Source: Ruminococcaceae bacterium UBA7101
GTDB lineage: Bacteria; Bacillota; Clostridia; Oscillospirales; Acutalibacteraceae
Direction of reading: 5' to 3'
NCBI GenBank assembly: GCA_002493325.1
Contig: DKYL01000062.1
Coordinates: 14,820-28,470, forward strand
DNA: 13,651 nt
The notes under the pieces are model-generated. The model made no database searches and was not told the origin of the DNA. It saw only the letters and a program-made list of their open reading frames with translations. Both the position numbers and the translations under genes were made by a program. This document shows, piece after piece, positions 1 through 7,704 of the stretch; positions within the stretch are counted from its first letter, which is position 1, and each line of letters begins with the position of its first letter.

Positions 1-46
1 GGGGCGGATATTATCCGCCCGCGGGCAGCTGGTAGCAGCCCCTACG
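1..46. repeat. Intergenic hairpin repeat (REP-like), cut by window edge
   Basis: Two hairpins stand side by side. The first is GGGCGGATA (2-10) against TATCCGCCC (12-20). The second is GGGC-A-GCT (23-30), loop GGT, then AGC-A-GCCC (34-41), with one A/A mismatch. The opening GGGG and the later CCCCTACG suggest an outer stem (CGTAGGGG...CCCCTACG) whose left end lies outside the window. It is G/C-rich in an A/T-rich intergenic region and has no U-tract, so it looks like a dispersed palindromic element rather than a terminator. I recall similar GGGCGGAT-type elements between genes in Oscillospirales genomes, but only this copy is visible here. Confidence 0.55.
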
Positions 47-88
47 TCAGTTTTATTCAGACAGTTCGTTTTTATATTATTTTGACTA

Positions 89-116
89 TTGACATTTTAA
101 AATAAAGTGCTATTAT
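89..116 (+). promoter_or_regulatory. Promoter of the rimP-nusA-infB operon (extended -10)
   Basis: TTGACA at 89-94 is followed after 16 nt by TATTAT at 111-116. TGC at 108-110 gives an extended -10 element (TGn). An overlapping TATAAT at 114-119 would sit at 19 nt, which is less likely. Transcription would start near 122-124, leaving a leader of about 70 nt before rimP. No other good promoter was seen between here and the first gene. Confidence 0.7.
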
Positions 117-145
117 AATTATAGCATTATTCATAATCTCAGGGT

Positions 146-179
146 GAGAGTGAGCCGAACGGCTCGCTCTCTTATTATT
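146..179 (+). promoter_or_regulatory. Leader hairpin with weak U-tract: candidate NusA-operon attenuator
   Basis: GAGAGTGAGCC (146-156) pairs with GGCTCGCTCTC (161-171) across a GAAC loop. The stem is 11 bp with one G-U pair. It is followed directly by TTATTATT, a U-tract broken by A residues. The hairpin lies in the transcribed leader, between the promoter and the strong rimP ribosome-binding site (AAGGAGG, 182-188). A stable stem with a poor U-tract is the type of weak intrinsic terminator that depends on NusA. In Bacillus subtilis NusA is known to regulate its own operon through a leader terminator. The function here is inferred. Confidence 0.5.
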
Positions 180-193
180 GTAAGGAGGTTTTT

Positions 194-679
194 ATGGCAG
201 GCAAGGGTAATACCGTATCAAAGGTTACGGAGATTGTTGCACCTTATACAAAGGAGCTTGGTCTTGATTTATGGGACATTCGCTTTGTTAAGGAGGGTAC
301 GGACTGGTATCTGAGAATATTTATAGATAAAGAGGGCGGTATTTCAATAGATGACTGTGTGGATTTGACACACGCTATAACAAAGCCCCTTGATGAGGCT
401 GACCCGATCAGTCAGAGCTATACATTGGAGGTCAGCTCACCCGGTGTGGAAAGAGAGCTTGTTACCGATGCACATTTTGAAAAATATGTGGGCAGCCCTG
501 TAATGTTAAGATTAATCAGACCGATTGATAAGGTAAGGGATTTCAGCGGTGTGCTCAGCTCATATAATAATGGTGAGCTTACTGTTGCACTTGAAAATGG
601 TGAAAGCATCAGTGTTAACAAAAAGGAAACCTCTTTTGTTAAGCTGGATGATTTTGATATAAATGATTTTAATAACTAA
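194..679 (+). CDS. rimP: Ribosome maturation factor RimP
   Basis: This is a 161-residue protein of the RimP (YlxS/YhbC) family, which binds the nascent 30S subunit and helps assembly of ribosomal proteins around the central pseudoknot. The family signature YTLEVSSPGVERELV runs from residue 76, at the junction of the N-terminal alpha/beta domain and the C-terminal SH3-like barrel (about residues 92-155). The length is normal for the family. The start is supported by AAGGAGG (182-188), 5 nt before ATG. It is the first gene of the operon, 34 nt ahead of nusA, as in nearly all Firmicutes. Expression is probably controlled by the leader hairpin just upstream. The product is cytoplasmic. Identification is secure. 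Confidence 0.96.
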   Translation: MAGKGNTVSKVTEIVAPYTKELGLDLWDIRFVKEGTDWYLRIFIDKEGGISIDDCVDLTHAITKPLDEADPISQSYTLEVSSPGVERELVTDAHFEKYVGSPVMLRLIRPIDKVRDFSGVLSSYNNGELTVALENGESISVNKKETSFVKLDDFDINDFNN

Positions 680-713
680 TCTGTTATGATTTCAGAGAAA
701 GGATGATAGGAAA

Positions 714-1769
714 ATGAGTAAAGAATTTTTTGAAGCAGTAAAGCTTCTGGAGGCAGAAAAAGGAATCCCTGCGGATTATTTGTATGAAAAGATTTCTGCA
801 GCAATTATTGTTGCAGCAAAGCACGATTACAACGGCAAGGATATTGTTCATTGTGATATTGATGAAGAGAAGCAGAAAATCAAGGTTTATGTAACAAAAA
901 ATGTTGTGGATGAGATTGAGGATCCTGATACCGATCTGACACTTGAGGAGGCACAGGTTTACCGTAAATCCGCTAAGGTCGGCAAAACAATTGATATTCC
1001 TTTGAAAACAAAGGATTTCGGCAGAATTGTTGCTCAGACAGCTAAGCATGTTATCCGTCAGGGTATCCGTGAGGCAGAGAGAGGACAGATGCTTCAGGAA
1101 TTCAAATCAAAGAATCAGGAGCTTATCTCAGCCAAGGTTGAGAGAATTGACCCGATTACAGGTAATGCTACAATTGAAATCGGCAAAAATCAGACTGTTC
1201 TTCCAAAGAGCGAGCAGGTTCCCGGTGAGGTTCTTACTGAGGGACAGACCATTAAGGTGTTCATTGTTGACGTTAAAGAAGGCGGCAAAGGTCCTAAGAT
1301 TATGATTTCAAGAACACATCCCGGTCTTGTTCGCCGTTTGTTTGAGCAGGAAGTGCCTGAAATTTATGACGGTACAATTGAAATTAAATCCGTTTCACGT
1401 GAGGCAGGCTCAAGAACAAAGATTTCGGTTTATACCAAGGATGAGGATATTGATCCTGTTGGTGCTTGTATCGGTCCTCGCGGACAGAGAGTTTCAAACA
1501 TCGTTGAGGTACTCGGCGGTGAGAAGATTGATATTATCAAATACAGTGAGGATCCGTCAGAATATATTGCGGCAGCACTTGCACCGTCAGAGGTTTGCTC
1601 AATCGAGATTCTTGATGAGGATGTTAAAACCTGCAGGGCAACCGTTCCTGATGATCAGCTTTCACTTGCTATCGGCAATAAGGGACAGAACGTAAGACTT
1701 GCAGTAAGACTGACAGGCTGGAACATTGATATCAAGCCTGAGTCAGGCTTCTTTGAAGGTCAGGAATAA
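714..1769 (+). CDS. nusA: Transcription termination/antitermination protein NusA
   Basis: NusA binds RNA polymerase and nascent RNA and controls pausing, intrinsic termination and antitermination. At 351 residues it has the short Gram-positive layout: RNAP-binding N-terminal domain (about 1-125), S1 domain (about 130-200), and two KH domains with GPRG at 254-257 and GNKG at 321-324. It ends soon after KH2, so the two acidic C-terminal repeats of the E. coli protein are absent, as is normal in Firmicutes. A ribosome-binding site (AGGATGATAGG) precedes the ATG. It lies between rimP and rnpM, and its product may act on the leader hairpin at 146-179 to limit its own synthesis, which is an inference from the leader structure. 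Confidence 0.97.
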   Translation: MSKEFFEAVKLLEAEKGIPADYLYEKISAAIIVAAKHDYNGKDIVHCDIDEEKQKIKVYVTKNVVDEIEDPDTDLTLEEAQVYRKSAKVGKTIDIPLKTKDFGRIVAQTAKHVIRQGIREAERGQMLQEFKSKNQELISAKVERIDPITGNATIEIGKNQTVLPKSEQVPGEVLTEGQTIKVFIVDVKEGGKGPKIMISRTHPGLVRRLFEQEVPEIYDGTIEIKSVSREAGSRTKISVYTKDEDIDPVGACIGPRGQRVSNIVEVLGGEKIDIIKYSEDPSEYIAAALAPSEVCSIEILDEDVKTCRATVPDDQLSLAIGNKGQNVRLAVRLTGWNIDIKPESGFFEGQE

Positions 1770-1783
1770 TTAGGAGCGTTAGT

Positions 1784-2056
1784 ATGAAAGCAAAAAAGGT
1801 GCCTTTAAGAATGTGTGTGGGCTGCGGCGAAATGTTTGATAAGCGCACACTTGTAAGGGTTGTTAAAAGCCGTGAGGGTGAGATTTCACTTGACCTGACA
1901 GGCAAAAAGGCAGGCAGAGGTGCTTATGTTTGCAGCAATCCCGAATGTCTGCAAAAGGCAAGAAAAAAAAGAGCCTTTGAGCGTGCATTTCAGATGCAGA
2001 TAAGTGAAGAGGTTTTCAATAATATGGAAGAAGAAATGATAAATGCTGAAAAATAA
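1784..2056 (+). CDS. rnpM: YlxR/RnpM RNA-binding protein (DUF448)
   Basis: This 90-residue basic protein has the DUF448 signatures RMCVGC (9-14) and GRGAYVC (44-50). The family is encoded between nusA and infB in most Gram-positives. The Bacillus subtilis member has been reported to bind RNase P RNA and modulate RNase P, hence the name RnpM. Four cysteines (11, 14, 50, 55) could form a metal site; not all family members keep them, so that is inference. The start is set by AGGAG (1772-1776), 7 nt before ATG. The end overlaps rplGA by 14 nt, suggesting coupled translation. The family assignment is secure; the molecular role in this organism is less so. Confidence 0.93.
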   Translation: MKAKKVPLRMCVGCGEMFDKRTLVRVVKSREGEISLDLTGKKAGRGAYVCSNPECLQKARKKRAFERAFQMQISEEVFNNMEEEMINAEK

Positions 2057-2375
2057 AACATTGTCAATGCTCGGGCTTGCACGCAGGGCGGGAAAGCTCT
2101 CTATGGGGCACGATATGGCGGAAAAGTCCATAAAAGCACACAGGGCAAAGCTGGTTCTGCTTTGCAGTGACGCATCAAAACGCCTGGTGAGCGAGTTTGA
2201 AAGAACACTTGAAAATTTCGAGCTTGATGTTCCGCTGGTGGTTGCAGACATAACGATGAATGAAATACATTTTGCAGTGGGCTATAAAGCAGGTGTTATG
2301 ACTGTTGATGATGTGAATTTTTCAGATAAAATCATCCGACTAATTGAACAGGAGGAAAATGCGAATGGTAATTAA
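2043..2375 (+). CDS. rplGA: L7Ae/L30e-family RNA-binding protein (YlxQ)
   Basis: This 110-residue protein belongs to the L7Ae/L30e/S12e/Gadd45 fold, whose bacterial members bind kink-turn RNA. The opening LSMLGLARRAGKL and the VLLCSDAS segment are typical of YlxQ (RplGA). The protein is probably a non-essential ribosome- or RNA-associated factor; no enzymatic activity is expected. It begins 14 nt inside rnpM with only a weak GGAAG ribosome-binding site, so it likely relies on coupling. It overlaps the chosen infB start by 11 nt. The position between rnpM and infB is the standard Firmicutes arrangement. Confidence 0.92.
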   Translation: MLKNKTLSMLGLARRAGKLSMGHDMAEKSIKAHRAKLVLLCSDASKRLVSEFERTLENFELDVPLVVADITMNEIHFAVGYKAGVMTVDDVNFSDKIIRLIEQEENANGN

Positions 2376-4716
2376 GGTTAAGGTATCAGATGTTGCAAAG
2401 GATTTCGGAAAATCCAACAAGGACATTATCGGTATTCTTTCAAAGTATTGTGACGGCAAGAGAACTGCCAATACAGTGCTGGAAGAAAAAGAACTGAATA
2501 TTATTTTTGAAAAGCTGACACAGGATAATAGTGTAAAAAGCTTTGATTCTTATTTTAGCAAGAAGAAAAAAGCAGATAATAAAAAGGATGTCAAAAAAGA
2601 TAACGCTAAAAAAAGCGGCAACAAAAAGCATCAGAGCCAGGCAGCCATTCTTCAGATGGCTGAACAGGCTGCTAAAAGGGATGAGGAAAAGGCTAAGAAA
2701 AAAGCAGGCAAAACACCTCAGGCAAGAACAAAGGGTGAGGCAAGACATGTTGACACCCGTGTTAACACTGTTGATTTAGAGAAATATAATCAGAAATATG
2801 AGGACATTGCTCCTGCTTCACAGATGAAGGATTATCAGAGCAAGCAGAAGCTGAATCAGAAATCAAAGCAGTACAGAAAGAAAAAGCCGCAGGGTATGCA
2901 TGCCCGTTCAAAGAAGGAAACCGAGGCTCAGCGTCTTGCACGTATTGCCGAGCAGAGAAAGAAGCAGCAGATTACAATTGAGGTGCCTGCTGAAATTACT
3001 GTCGGCGATCTTGCAGCAATGCTTCGTATGACTGCTACTGAGGTTATTAAAAAGCTTATGATGCTTGGTGTAATGGCAACCGTTAACGAGGTTATCGACT
3101 ATGATACTGCTGAAATCGTTGCTACCGAGCTTGGCGCAAAGGTTAAGCCTCAGGTTGTTGTTACAATCGAAGAGCAGATTATTGAAGAGGAAATTGAGGA
3201 CGATGAAAATGCTGTCACAAGACCTCCTGTTGTCTGCGTTATGGGTCACGTTGACCACGGTAAGACATCTATCCTCGACGCTATCCGTGATACTGACGTA
3301 ACCTCAACTGAGGCAGGCGGTATTACACAGGCAATCGGTGCTTATCAGGTTGAAATCAATGGTGAAAAAATCACCTTCCTTGATACCCCGGGTCACGCTG
3401 CATTTACTGCAATGAGAGCAAGGGGTGCAATGGCAACAGATATTGCAGTGCTGGTTGTTGCTGCTGATGACGGTATTATGCCGCAGACCATTGAGGCAAT
3501 TAACCACGCTAAGGCAGCAGGCATTGAAATCATTGTTGCTATTAATAAAATGGATAAAGAGGGTGCAAACCCTGACAGAATTTTACAGCAGCTCACAGAG
3601 CATGAGCTTGTTCCCGAGGAATGGGGCGGTGATGTTATCTGTGTTCCTGTTTCCGCCAAAACAAAAATGGGTATTGATAAGCTGCTTGAAACCATCCTTC
3701 TTGTTGCTGAAATGGGTGAGCTTAAGGCGAATCCGAACAGAAGTGCAAAGGGTGTTGTTATTGAGGCGAAGCTTGATAAGGGCAGAGGTCCTGTTGCAAC
3801 TCTTCTTGTACAGAACGGTACGCTTAATGCCGGTGACATTATTGTTGCAGGCACATCTGTCGGCAAAATCAGAGCAATGACAGACTACCACGGCAATCAC
3901 GTTACAAGTGCAGGTCCGTCTGTTCCTGTTGAGATTATGGGTCTTGATACTGCACCTATGAGCGGTGACGAGTTCAATGCCGTATCCGACGAAAAGCTTG
4001 CAAGAACACTTGTTGAGCAGAGAAGAGCAAAGGCGAAGGAAGAGGAGTTCAGCCTGTTCCAGAAGGTTACACTTGACACCCTGTTTGATACTATTCAGGA
4101 GGGTGAGATGAAGGAACTGAATATCATCATCAAGGCTGATGTTCAGGGCTCTGTTGAAGCAGTTAAGCAGTCACTTCTTAAAATTGAGAATGACGAGGTT
4201 AATGTTAAAATTGTTCACGGTGCTGTCGGTGCAGTCAGCGAAAGCGATGTTATGCTTGCAAGTGCATCAAATGCAATTATTGTCGGCTTTAACACTGCTG
4301 TTGACCAGATTGCTGCTGATAATGCAAACCGTGACGGCGTAGAAATTAAAAATTATGACATTATTTATGATGCCATTGAAGATATTGAAAGAGCAATGCG
4401 TGGTATGAGAGCACCTAAGTATCGTGATGTGGATACAGGTGAGGTTGAGGTAAGAGAGGTTTACAAGATTTCCTCAGCAGGTACGATTGCAGGCTCACTG
4501 GTAACCTCAGGTAACATCAGACGTGACGGTAAGGTAAGAGTTATCAGAAAGGGCAAGGAAATTGCCAATGTTAAGCTTGCGAACTTAAAGAGATTTAAGG
4601 ACGAGGTTAAAGAGGTTTCCTCAGGCTATGAATGCGGTATCAGTCTTGAAGGCTGGGACGATATTCAGGCAGGCGATATTCTTCAGGCATACATTGTTGA
4701 GGAATACAGGGATTAA
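2365..4716 (+). CDS. infB: Translation initiation factor IF-2
   Basis: IF-2 is the GTPase that brings fMet-tRNA to the 30S subunit and promotes subunit joining. The 783-residue protein has an IF2_N helical domain (about 1-50), a long Lys/Gln-rich hydrophilic linker (about 60-195), a second IF2_N domain (about 203-258), then the G domain: GHVDHGKT 294-301, DTPGH 340-344, NKMD 394-397 and SAK 430-432. Domains II, III and IV follow, ending in a GWDDIQAGDILQAY segment. The frame stays open upstream to a TTG at 2344. AGGAGG at 2350-2355 is 9 nt before ATG 2365 but only 3 nt before ATG 2359, so 2365 is preferred. The first 11 nt overlap rplGA. Confidence 0.96.
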   Translation: MVIKVKVSDVAKDFGKSNKDIIGILSKYCDGKRTANTVLEEKELNIIFEKLTQDNSVKSFDSYFSKKKKADNKKDVKKDNAKKSGNKKHQSQAAILQMAEQAAKRDEEKAKKKAGKTPQARTKGEARHVDTRVNTVDLEKYNQKYEDIAPASQMKDYQSKQKLNQKSKQYRKKKPQGMHARSKKETEAQRLARIAEQRKKQQITIEVPAEITVGDLAAMLRMTATEVIKKLMMLGVMATVNEVIDYDTAEIVATELGAKVKPQVVVTIEEQIIEEEIEDDENAVTRPPVVCVMGHVDHGKTSILDAIRDTDVTSTEAGGITQAIGAYQVEINGEKITFLDTPGHAAFTAMRARGAMATDIAVLVVAADDGIMPQTIEAINHAKAAGIEIIVAINKMDKEGANPDRILQQLTEHELVPEEWGGDVICVPVSAKTKMGIDKLLETILLVAEMGELKANPNRSAKGVVIEAKLDKGRGPVATLLVQNGTLNAGDIIVAGTSVGKIRAMTDYHGNHVTSAGPSVPVEIMGLDTAPMSGDEFNAVSDEKLARTLVEQRRAKAKEEEFSLFQKVTLDTLFDTIQEGEMKELNIIIKADVQGSVEAVKQSLLKIENDEVNVKIVHGAVGAVSESDVMLASASNAIIVGFNTAVDQIAADNANRDGVEIKNYDIIYDAIEDIERAMRGMRAPKYRDVDTGEVEVREVYKISSAGTIAGSLVTSGNIRRDGKVRVIRKGKEIANVKLANLKRFKDEVKEVSSGYECGISLEGWDDIQAGDILQAYIVEEYRD

Positions 4717-4718
4717 TT

Positions 4719-5066
4719 ATGGCAGGATTTCATATAGACAGAATATCTGAGGATATAAAAAGAGAAATTATATCTATTATGCGTGAGCTTAAAGACCCAA
4801 GAATCAGCGGAATGTTAACGGTTGTTAAGGTTGAGGTCAGCGGGGATTTAAGCTACGCGAAAGTATATATCAGTGCAATGGAGGGTATTGAGGCTGCAAA
4901 AAGCTCAGTGAAGGGGCTTGAAAGTGCAGGCGGTTATATCAGAAAACAGCTTGGTGCAAGGCTTCATTTAAGAAAAAGCCCTGAGCTCAGGTTTATTGCC
5001 GATGACTCTATTGCAAAGGGTATGGACCTTTTTGAAAAAATCAAGGAAATAAGTAATGAGAATTGA
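4719..5066 (+). CDS. rbfA: 30S ribosome-binding factor RbfA
   Basis: RbfA is a small KH-type protein that binds the 30S subunit late in assembly near 16S helix 1 and supports growth in the cold. The 115-residue sequence begins with the family pattern RISEDIKREI and carries DPRISGMLTVVKVEVSGDL, then an LRKSPELRFIADDS segment with the expected HLRKxPEL-like motif. The length is typical. It starts 2 nt after the infB stop and overlaps nrnA by 11 nt, so translation is likely coupled on both sides. Adjacency of infB and rbfA is conserved across bacteria. Confidence 0.95.
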   Translation: MAGFHIDRISEDIKREIISIMRELKDPRISGMLTVVKVEVSGDLSYAKVYISAMEGIEAAKSSVKGLESAGGYIRKQLGARLHLRKSPELRFIADDSIAKGMDLFEKIKEISNEN

Positions 5067-5994
5067 CGTTAATCAGTGTGCACAACTTCTTAAGGATAAT
5101 GATAATATTTTAATCCTGACCCATGCTCACCCCGACGGTGACACGCTGGGCTGCGGATTTGCACTTTGCCGTGCTTTAATGAAGCTCGGCAAAATCTGTG
5201 CTGTCATTAACAGTGATGTGATACCGAAAAAATATAATTATCTTTTTGACGATATTGCACCCATCAGATTTAAACCCCATTATGTTGTGGCGGTTGATGT
5301 TGCCACACCTAACCTTCTGGGTGACCTTGACGGTCAGTACCATATAGATTTGTGTATTGACCATCACGGTACAAATACAGAATATGCGGATAATCTTTTG
5401 CTTGAGGATACTCCTGCAGCCTGTGAAATTATGTATGAGGTAATTAAAACCCTCGGTGTTGAGATTGACAGCAGAATGGCAGGCTGTCTTTATACAGGGC
5501 TTACTACAGATACAGGCTGTTTCAGGTATGCGTCCACAACGGCAAGAACCTATCGTGCAGCAGCCGATTTGATTGAGCTTGGTGCCGATAACGGAACAAT
5601 CAACCGTGTTATGTTTGAAACCAAAACCAAAACATATGCACGTCTTGAGCGTATGGCACTTGAATCCATGGAATTTTTCGAGAATGAAAGAGTTGCCGTT
5701 ATCACTGTTACACAGGATATGTACAAAAAGACAGGCTCCAATGAGCAGGAAACCGAGGCACTCGCTCCGCTTACAAGACAGGTTGAGGGTGTTGAAATCG
5801 GCATTACAATCAGAGAAAAGACGGACGGCACCTGCAAGGCTTCCCTTCGCACCTTTGAAACCGTTAATGCGGCTGAGCTTGCAAGATTTTTCGGCGGCGG
5901 CGGTCATAATCAGGCAGCAGCCTGCAGATTTGACTGCGGTGTTGAGGAGGCTAAGGCACAGCTTGTTGAAAAATGCGGAGAATTACTTAAATGA
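5056..5994 (+). CDS. nrnA: DHH/DHHA1 nanoRNase and pAp phosphatase NrnA
   Basis: NrnA degrades 2-5 nt RNA fragments to mononucleotides and in many species also dephosphorylates pAp. The 312-residue protein shows the DHH-superfamily metal-binding motifs: HAHPDGD at 23-29, the DHH triad at 102-104, and the DHHA1 substrate-binding motif GGGGHNQAA starting at 280. Length and layout match NrnA (YtqI). It starts inside rbfA (11-nt overlap) with AAGGA upstream and overlaps truB by 4 nt (ATGA). Its place between rbfA and truB is common in Clostridia and links RNA turnover with ribosome assembly. It lacks transmembrane segments, which excludes the GdpP-type DHH proteins. Confidence 0.93.
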   Translation: MRIDVNQCAQLLKDNDNILILTHAHPDGDTLGCGFALCRALMKLGKICAVINSDVIPKKYNYLFDDIAPIRFKPHYVVAVDVATPNLLGDLDGQYHIDLCIDHHGTNTEYADNLLLEDTPAACEIMYEVIKTLGVEIDSRMAGCLYTGLTTDTGCFRYASTTARTYRAAADLIELGADNGTINRVMFETKTKTYARLERMALESMEFFENERVAVITVTQDMYKKTGSNEQETEALAPLTRQVEGVEIGITIREKTDGTCKASLRTFETVNAAELARFFGGGGHNQAAACRFDCGVEEAKAQLVEKCGELLK

Positions 5995-6887
5995 CAGGTA
6001 TAATTTGTATCAGCAAGGAAAAGGATATAACCTCCTTCGGTGTTGTGGCTAAGGTGCGTGGAATTACCCGTGAAAGAAAAGCAGGTCACACAGGCACGCT
6101 TGACCCTATGGCAACAGGCGTTCTGCCTGTTATGCTGGGCGGTGCAACACGCTTTCTTGACTATCTTCCTGAAAGTGACAAGGGCTACAGAGCGGGCTTT
6201 GTGCTTGGCAAAACTACCGATACGCTTGACATTACAGGCAATGTTACAGGTGTGTATGATGTAACTGTAACGAAGGAAGATGTTGAAGCTGCTTTGGAAA
6301 ATTTCAGGGGCAGAATAGCACAGATTCCGCCTATGTATTCAGCCGTTTGTGTTGACGGCAAAAGGCTTTATGATCTGGCAAGGCAGGGCATTGAGGTTGA
6401 ACGCAGGGCACGTGAGGTTGAGATTAAAGAGCTTGAGCTTGTGGGCTGCAGTGATAACGAATATGTGATTGATGTGGTTTGCAGCAAGGGTACGTATATT
6501 CGTACTTTGATTGATGATATAGGCAGGCTGCTTGGCTGCGGTGCAACAATGACCTCCCTTGAAAGAACGCTTGCCATGGGCTTTAAAACAGAGGATTGTG
6601 TTACCCTTTCCGAGCTTCAGCGCAGGCGTGATAATGACCTTGGCTTTGATGATTTGCTGATTGATATTGAAAAAATACTTAAGCCGTATGCTTCGGTTTA
6701 TGTTTCCGAGGCACAGGCAAGACGTTTTTATAACGGCGGTGCTCTGGCACTTGACAGAATAAGAAAAAGTCTTGATACAGGGCTTTACAGAGTGTATTCA
6801 CCTGACGGGAGCTTCCTCGGTCTTGGCGAGGCAGATTTGGAAAAGGGTGAGCTTGCTGTAAAAAGACTTTTGGTAAAACGAGATTAG
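5991..6887 (+). CDS. truB: tRNA pseudouridine-55 synthase TruB
   Basis: TruB converts U55 in the T-loop of tRNAs to pseudouridine. The 298-residue protein has the catalytic motif AGHTGTLDPMATGVLP with the nucleophilic aspartate at residue 38, and the later KGTYIRTLIDDIGRLLG motif. A C-terminal PUA-like part begins near residue 225 (VYVSEAQARRFYNGG). GGAG at 5977-5980 lies 10 nt before ATG. The start overlaps the nrnA stop as ATGA, and the stop is 1 nt before ribF. The truB-ribF pairing is conserved in many bacteria. Confidence 0.96.
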   Translation: MTGIICISKEKDITSFGVVAKVRGITRERKAGHTGTLDPMATGVLPVMLGGATRFLDYLPESDKGYRAGFVLGKTTDTLDITGNVTGVYDVTVTKEDVEAALENFRGRIAQIPPMYSAVCVDGKRLYDLARQGIEVERRAREVEIKELELVGCSDNEYVIDVVCSKGTYIRTLIDDIGRLLGCGATMTSLERTLAMGFKTEDCVTLSELQRRRDNDLGFDDLLIDIEKILKPYASVYVSEAQARRFYNGGALALDRIRKSLDTGLYRVYSPDGSFLGLGEADLEKGELAVKRLLVKRD

Positions 6888-6888
6888 T

Positions 6889-7704
6889 ATGGATAATTCT
6901 AAAAATGAAAAAAGAACAGCGGTTGCACTCGGTGATTTTGACGGTATGCACAGGGCACACCAGCTTGTTATCACGGGTGCGAGCGATGTTATAATCTATT
7001 CGGTGAACAATAAGTTTTCACTTATGCAGAAAAGCATTTTTGAAAGCCGATATCCCAATGTGATATTTGCCGATTTTGATGAAATTAAAAATATGTCGGG
7101 TGAGGAGTTCATTGAAAAAATCCTTGTTGACAAATTCGGTGCAGGTATGGTGCTTTGCGGCTTTAATTTCCGTTTCGGGAAAATGGCGTCCTGGTCTGCA
7201 CTTGATATGAGAAAATATCTCGAAAGCAGAGATATATGGGTAAGGATTCTGGAGCATCTTGACTTTGACGGCGAGCCGATTTCCTCAACAAGGATAAGAA
7301 AAGCACTTGAAAACGGCGAAATCGGCAGAGCAAATGAAATGCTCGGCTACAATTTCACCTTTGAGGCAGAGGTTCTGCAGGGCGATAAAAGGGGCAGAAC
7401 CATTGGTTTCCCCACCATTAATCAGAATTACCCCGACGGGCTTGTCGCGGTAAAATTCGGCGTTTATGAAAGCCGTGTTTTTGTTGACGGCAGGGAATAC
7501 AAAGCCTTTACCAATATCGGCAACCGACCAAGCTGGAGAGTGGAGAATACACTGTGTGAAACACATATTTTTGATTTCAGCGGTGATTTATACGGTAAGG
7601 TAATAAGGGTTGAGCTTCTGAGATATTTAAGGGGCGAAAAGGTTTTTAATAATGTTGAAGAACTGGAGGCACAGCTTATAAATGATAAAAGCAGTATTGT
7701 TTGA
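6889..7704 (+). CDS. ribF: Riboflavin kinase / FAD synthetase, short divergent form
   Basis: RibF phosphorylates riboflavin to FMN and adenylates FMN to FAD. The N-terminal nucleotidyltransferase part keeps GDFDGMHRAH (15-24, usually HxGH) and ISSTRIR (131-137). The C-terminal kinase part keeps GRTIGFPTIN (169-178), NIGNRP and the catalytic glutamate E224 in ETHIFDF. At 271 residues it is shorter than the usual 300-plus. The missing part lies between residue 24 and MSGEEF, where the common TFxPHP segment is replaced by an IYSVNNKFS stretch. The kinase half looks intact; adenylation efficiency is uncertain. The ribosome-binding site is weak and ATG is 1 nt after truB, so coupling is likely. 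It overlaps the HAD gene by 23 nt. Confidence 0.9.
   Translation: MDNSKNEKRTAVALGDFDGMHRAHQLVITGASDVIIYSVNNKFSLMQKSIFESRYPNVIFADFDEIKNMSGEEFIEKILVDKFGAGMVLCGFNFRFGKMASWSALDMRKYLESRDIWVRILEHLDFDGEPISSTRIRKALENGEIGRANEMLGYNFTFEAEVLQGDKRGRTIGFPTINQNYPDGLVAVKFGVYESRVFVDGREYKAFTNIGNRPSWRVENTLCETHIFDFSGDLYGKVIRVELLRYLRGEKVFNNVEELEAQLINDKSSIV

Noticed and set aside
1..46. Repeat as a CRISPR unit or riboswitch
   Set aside because: There is no regular repeat-spacer pattern, and the element lies upstream of the promoter, so it is not in the rimP transcript.
2344..2364. infB start at TTG 2344 or ATG 2359
   Set aside because: The TTG is upstream of AGGAGG (2350-2355), and ATG 2359 is only 3 nt from it; ATG 2365 has normal spacing and gives the usual IF2_N beginning.
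3393..3866. Minus-strand open frame of 157 codons opposite the IF-2 G domain
   Set aside because: The Ser/Ala/Pro/Ile-rich translation is the mirror of infB codons; there is no plausible ribosome-binding site or family motif.
5176..5907. Long minus-strand open frame (243 codons) opposite nrnA
   Set aside because: It lies wholly inside the well-supported nrnA gene, has a cysteine-rich composition with no domain I recognise, and is explained by the codon use of nrnA.
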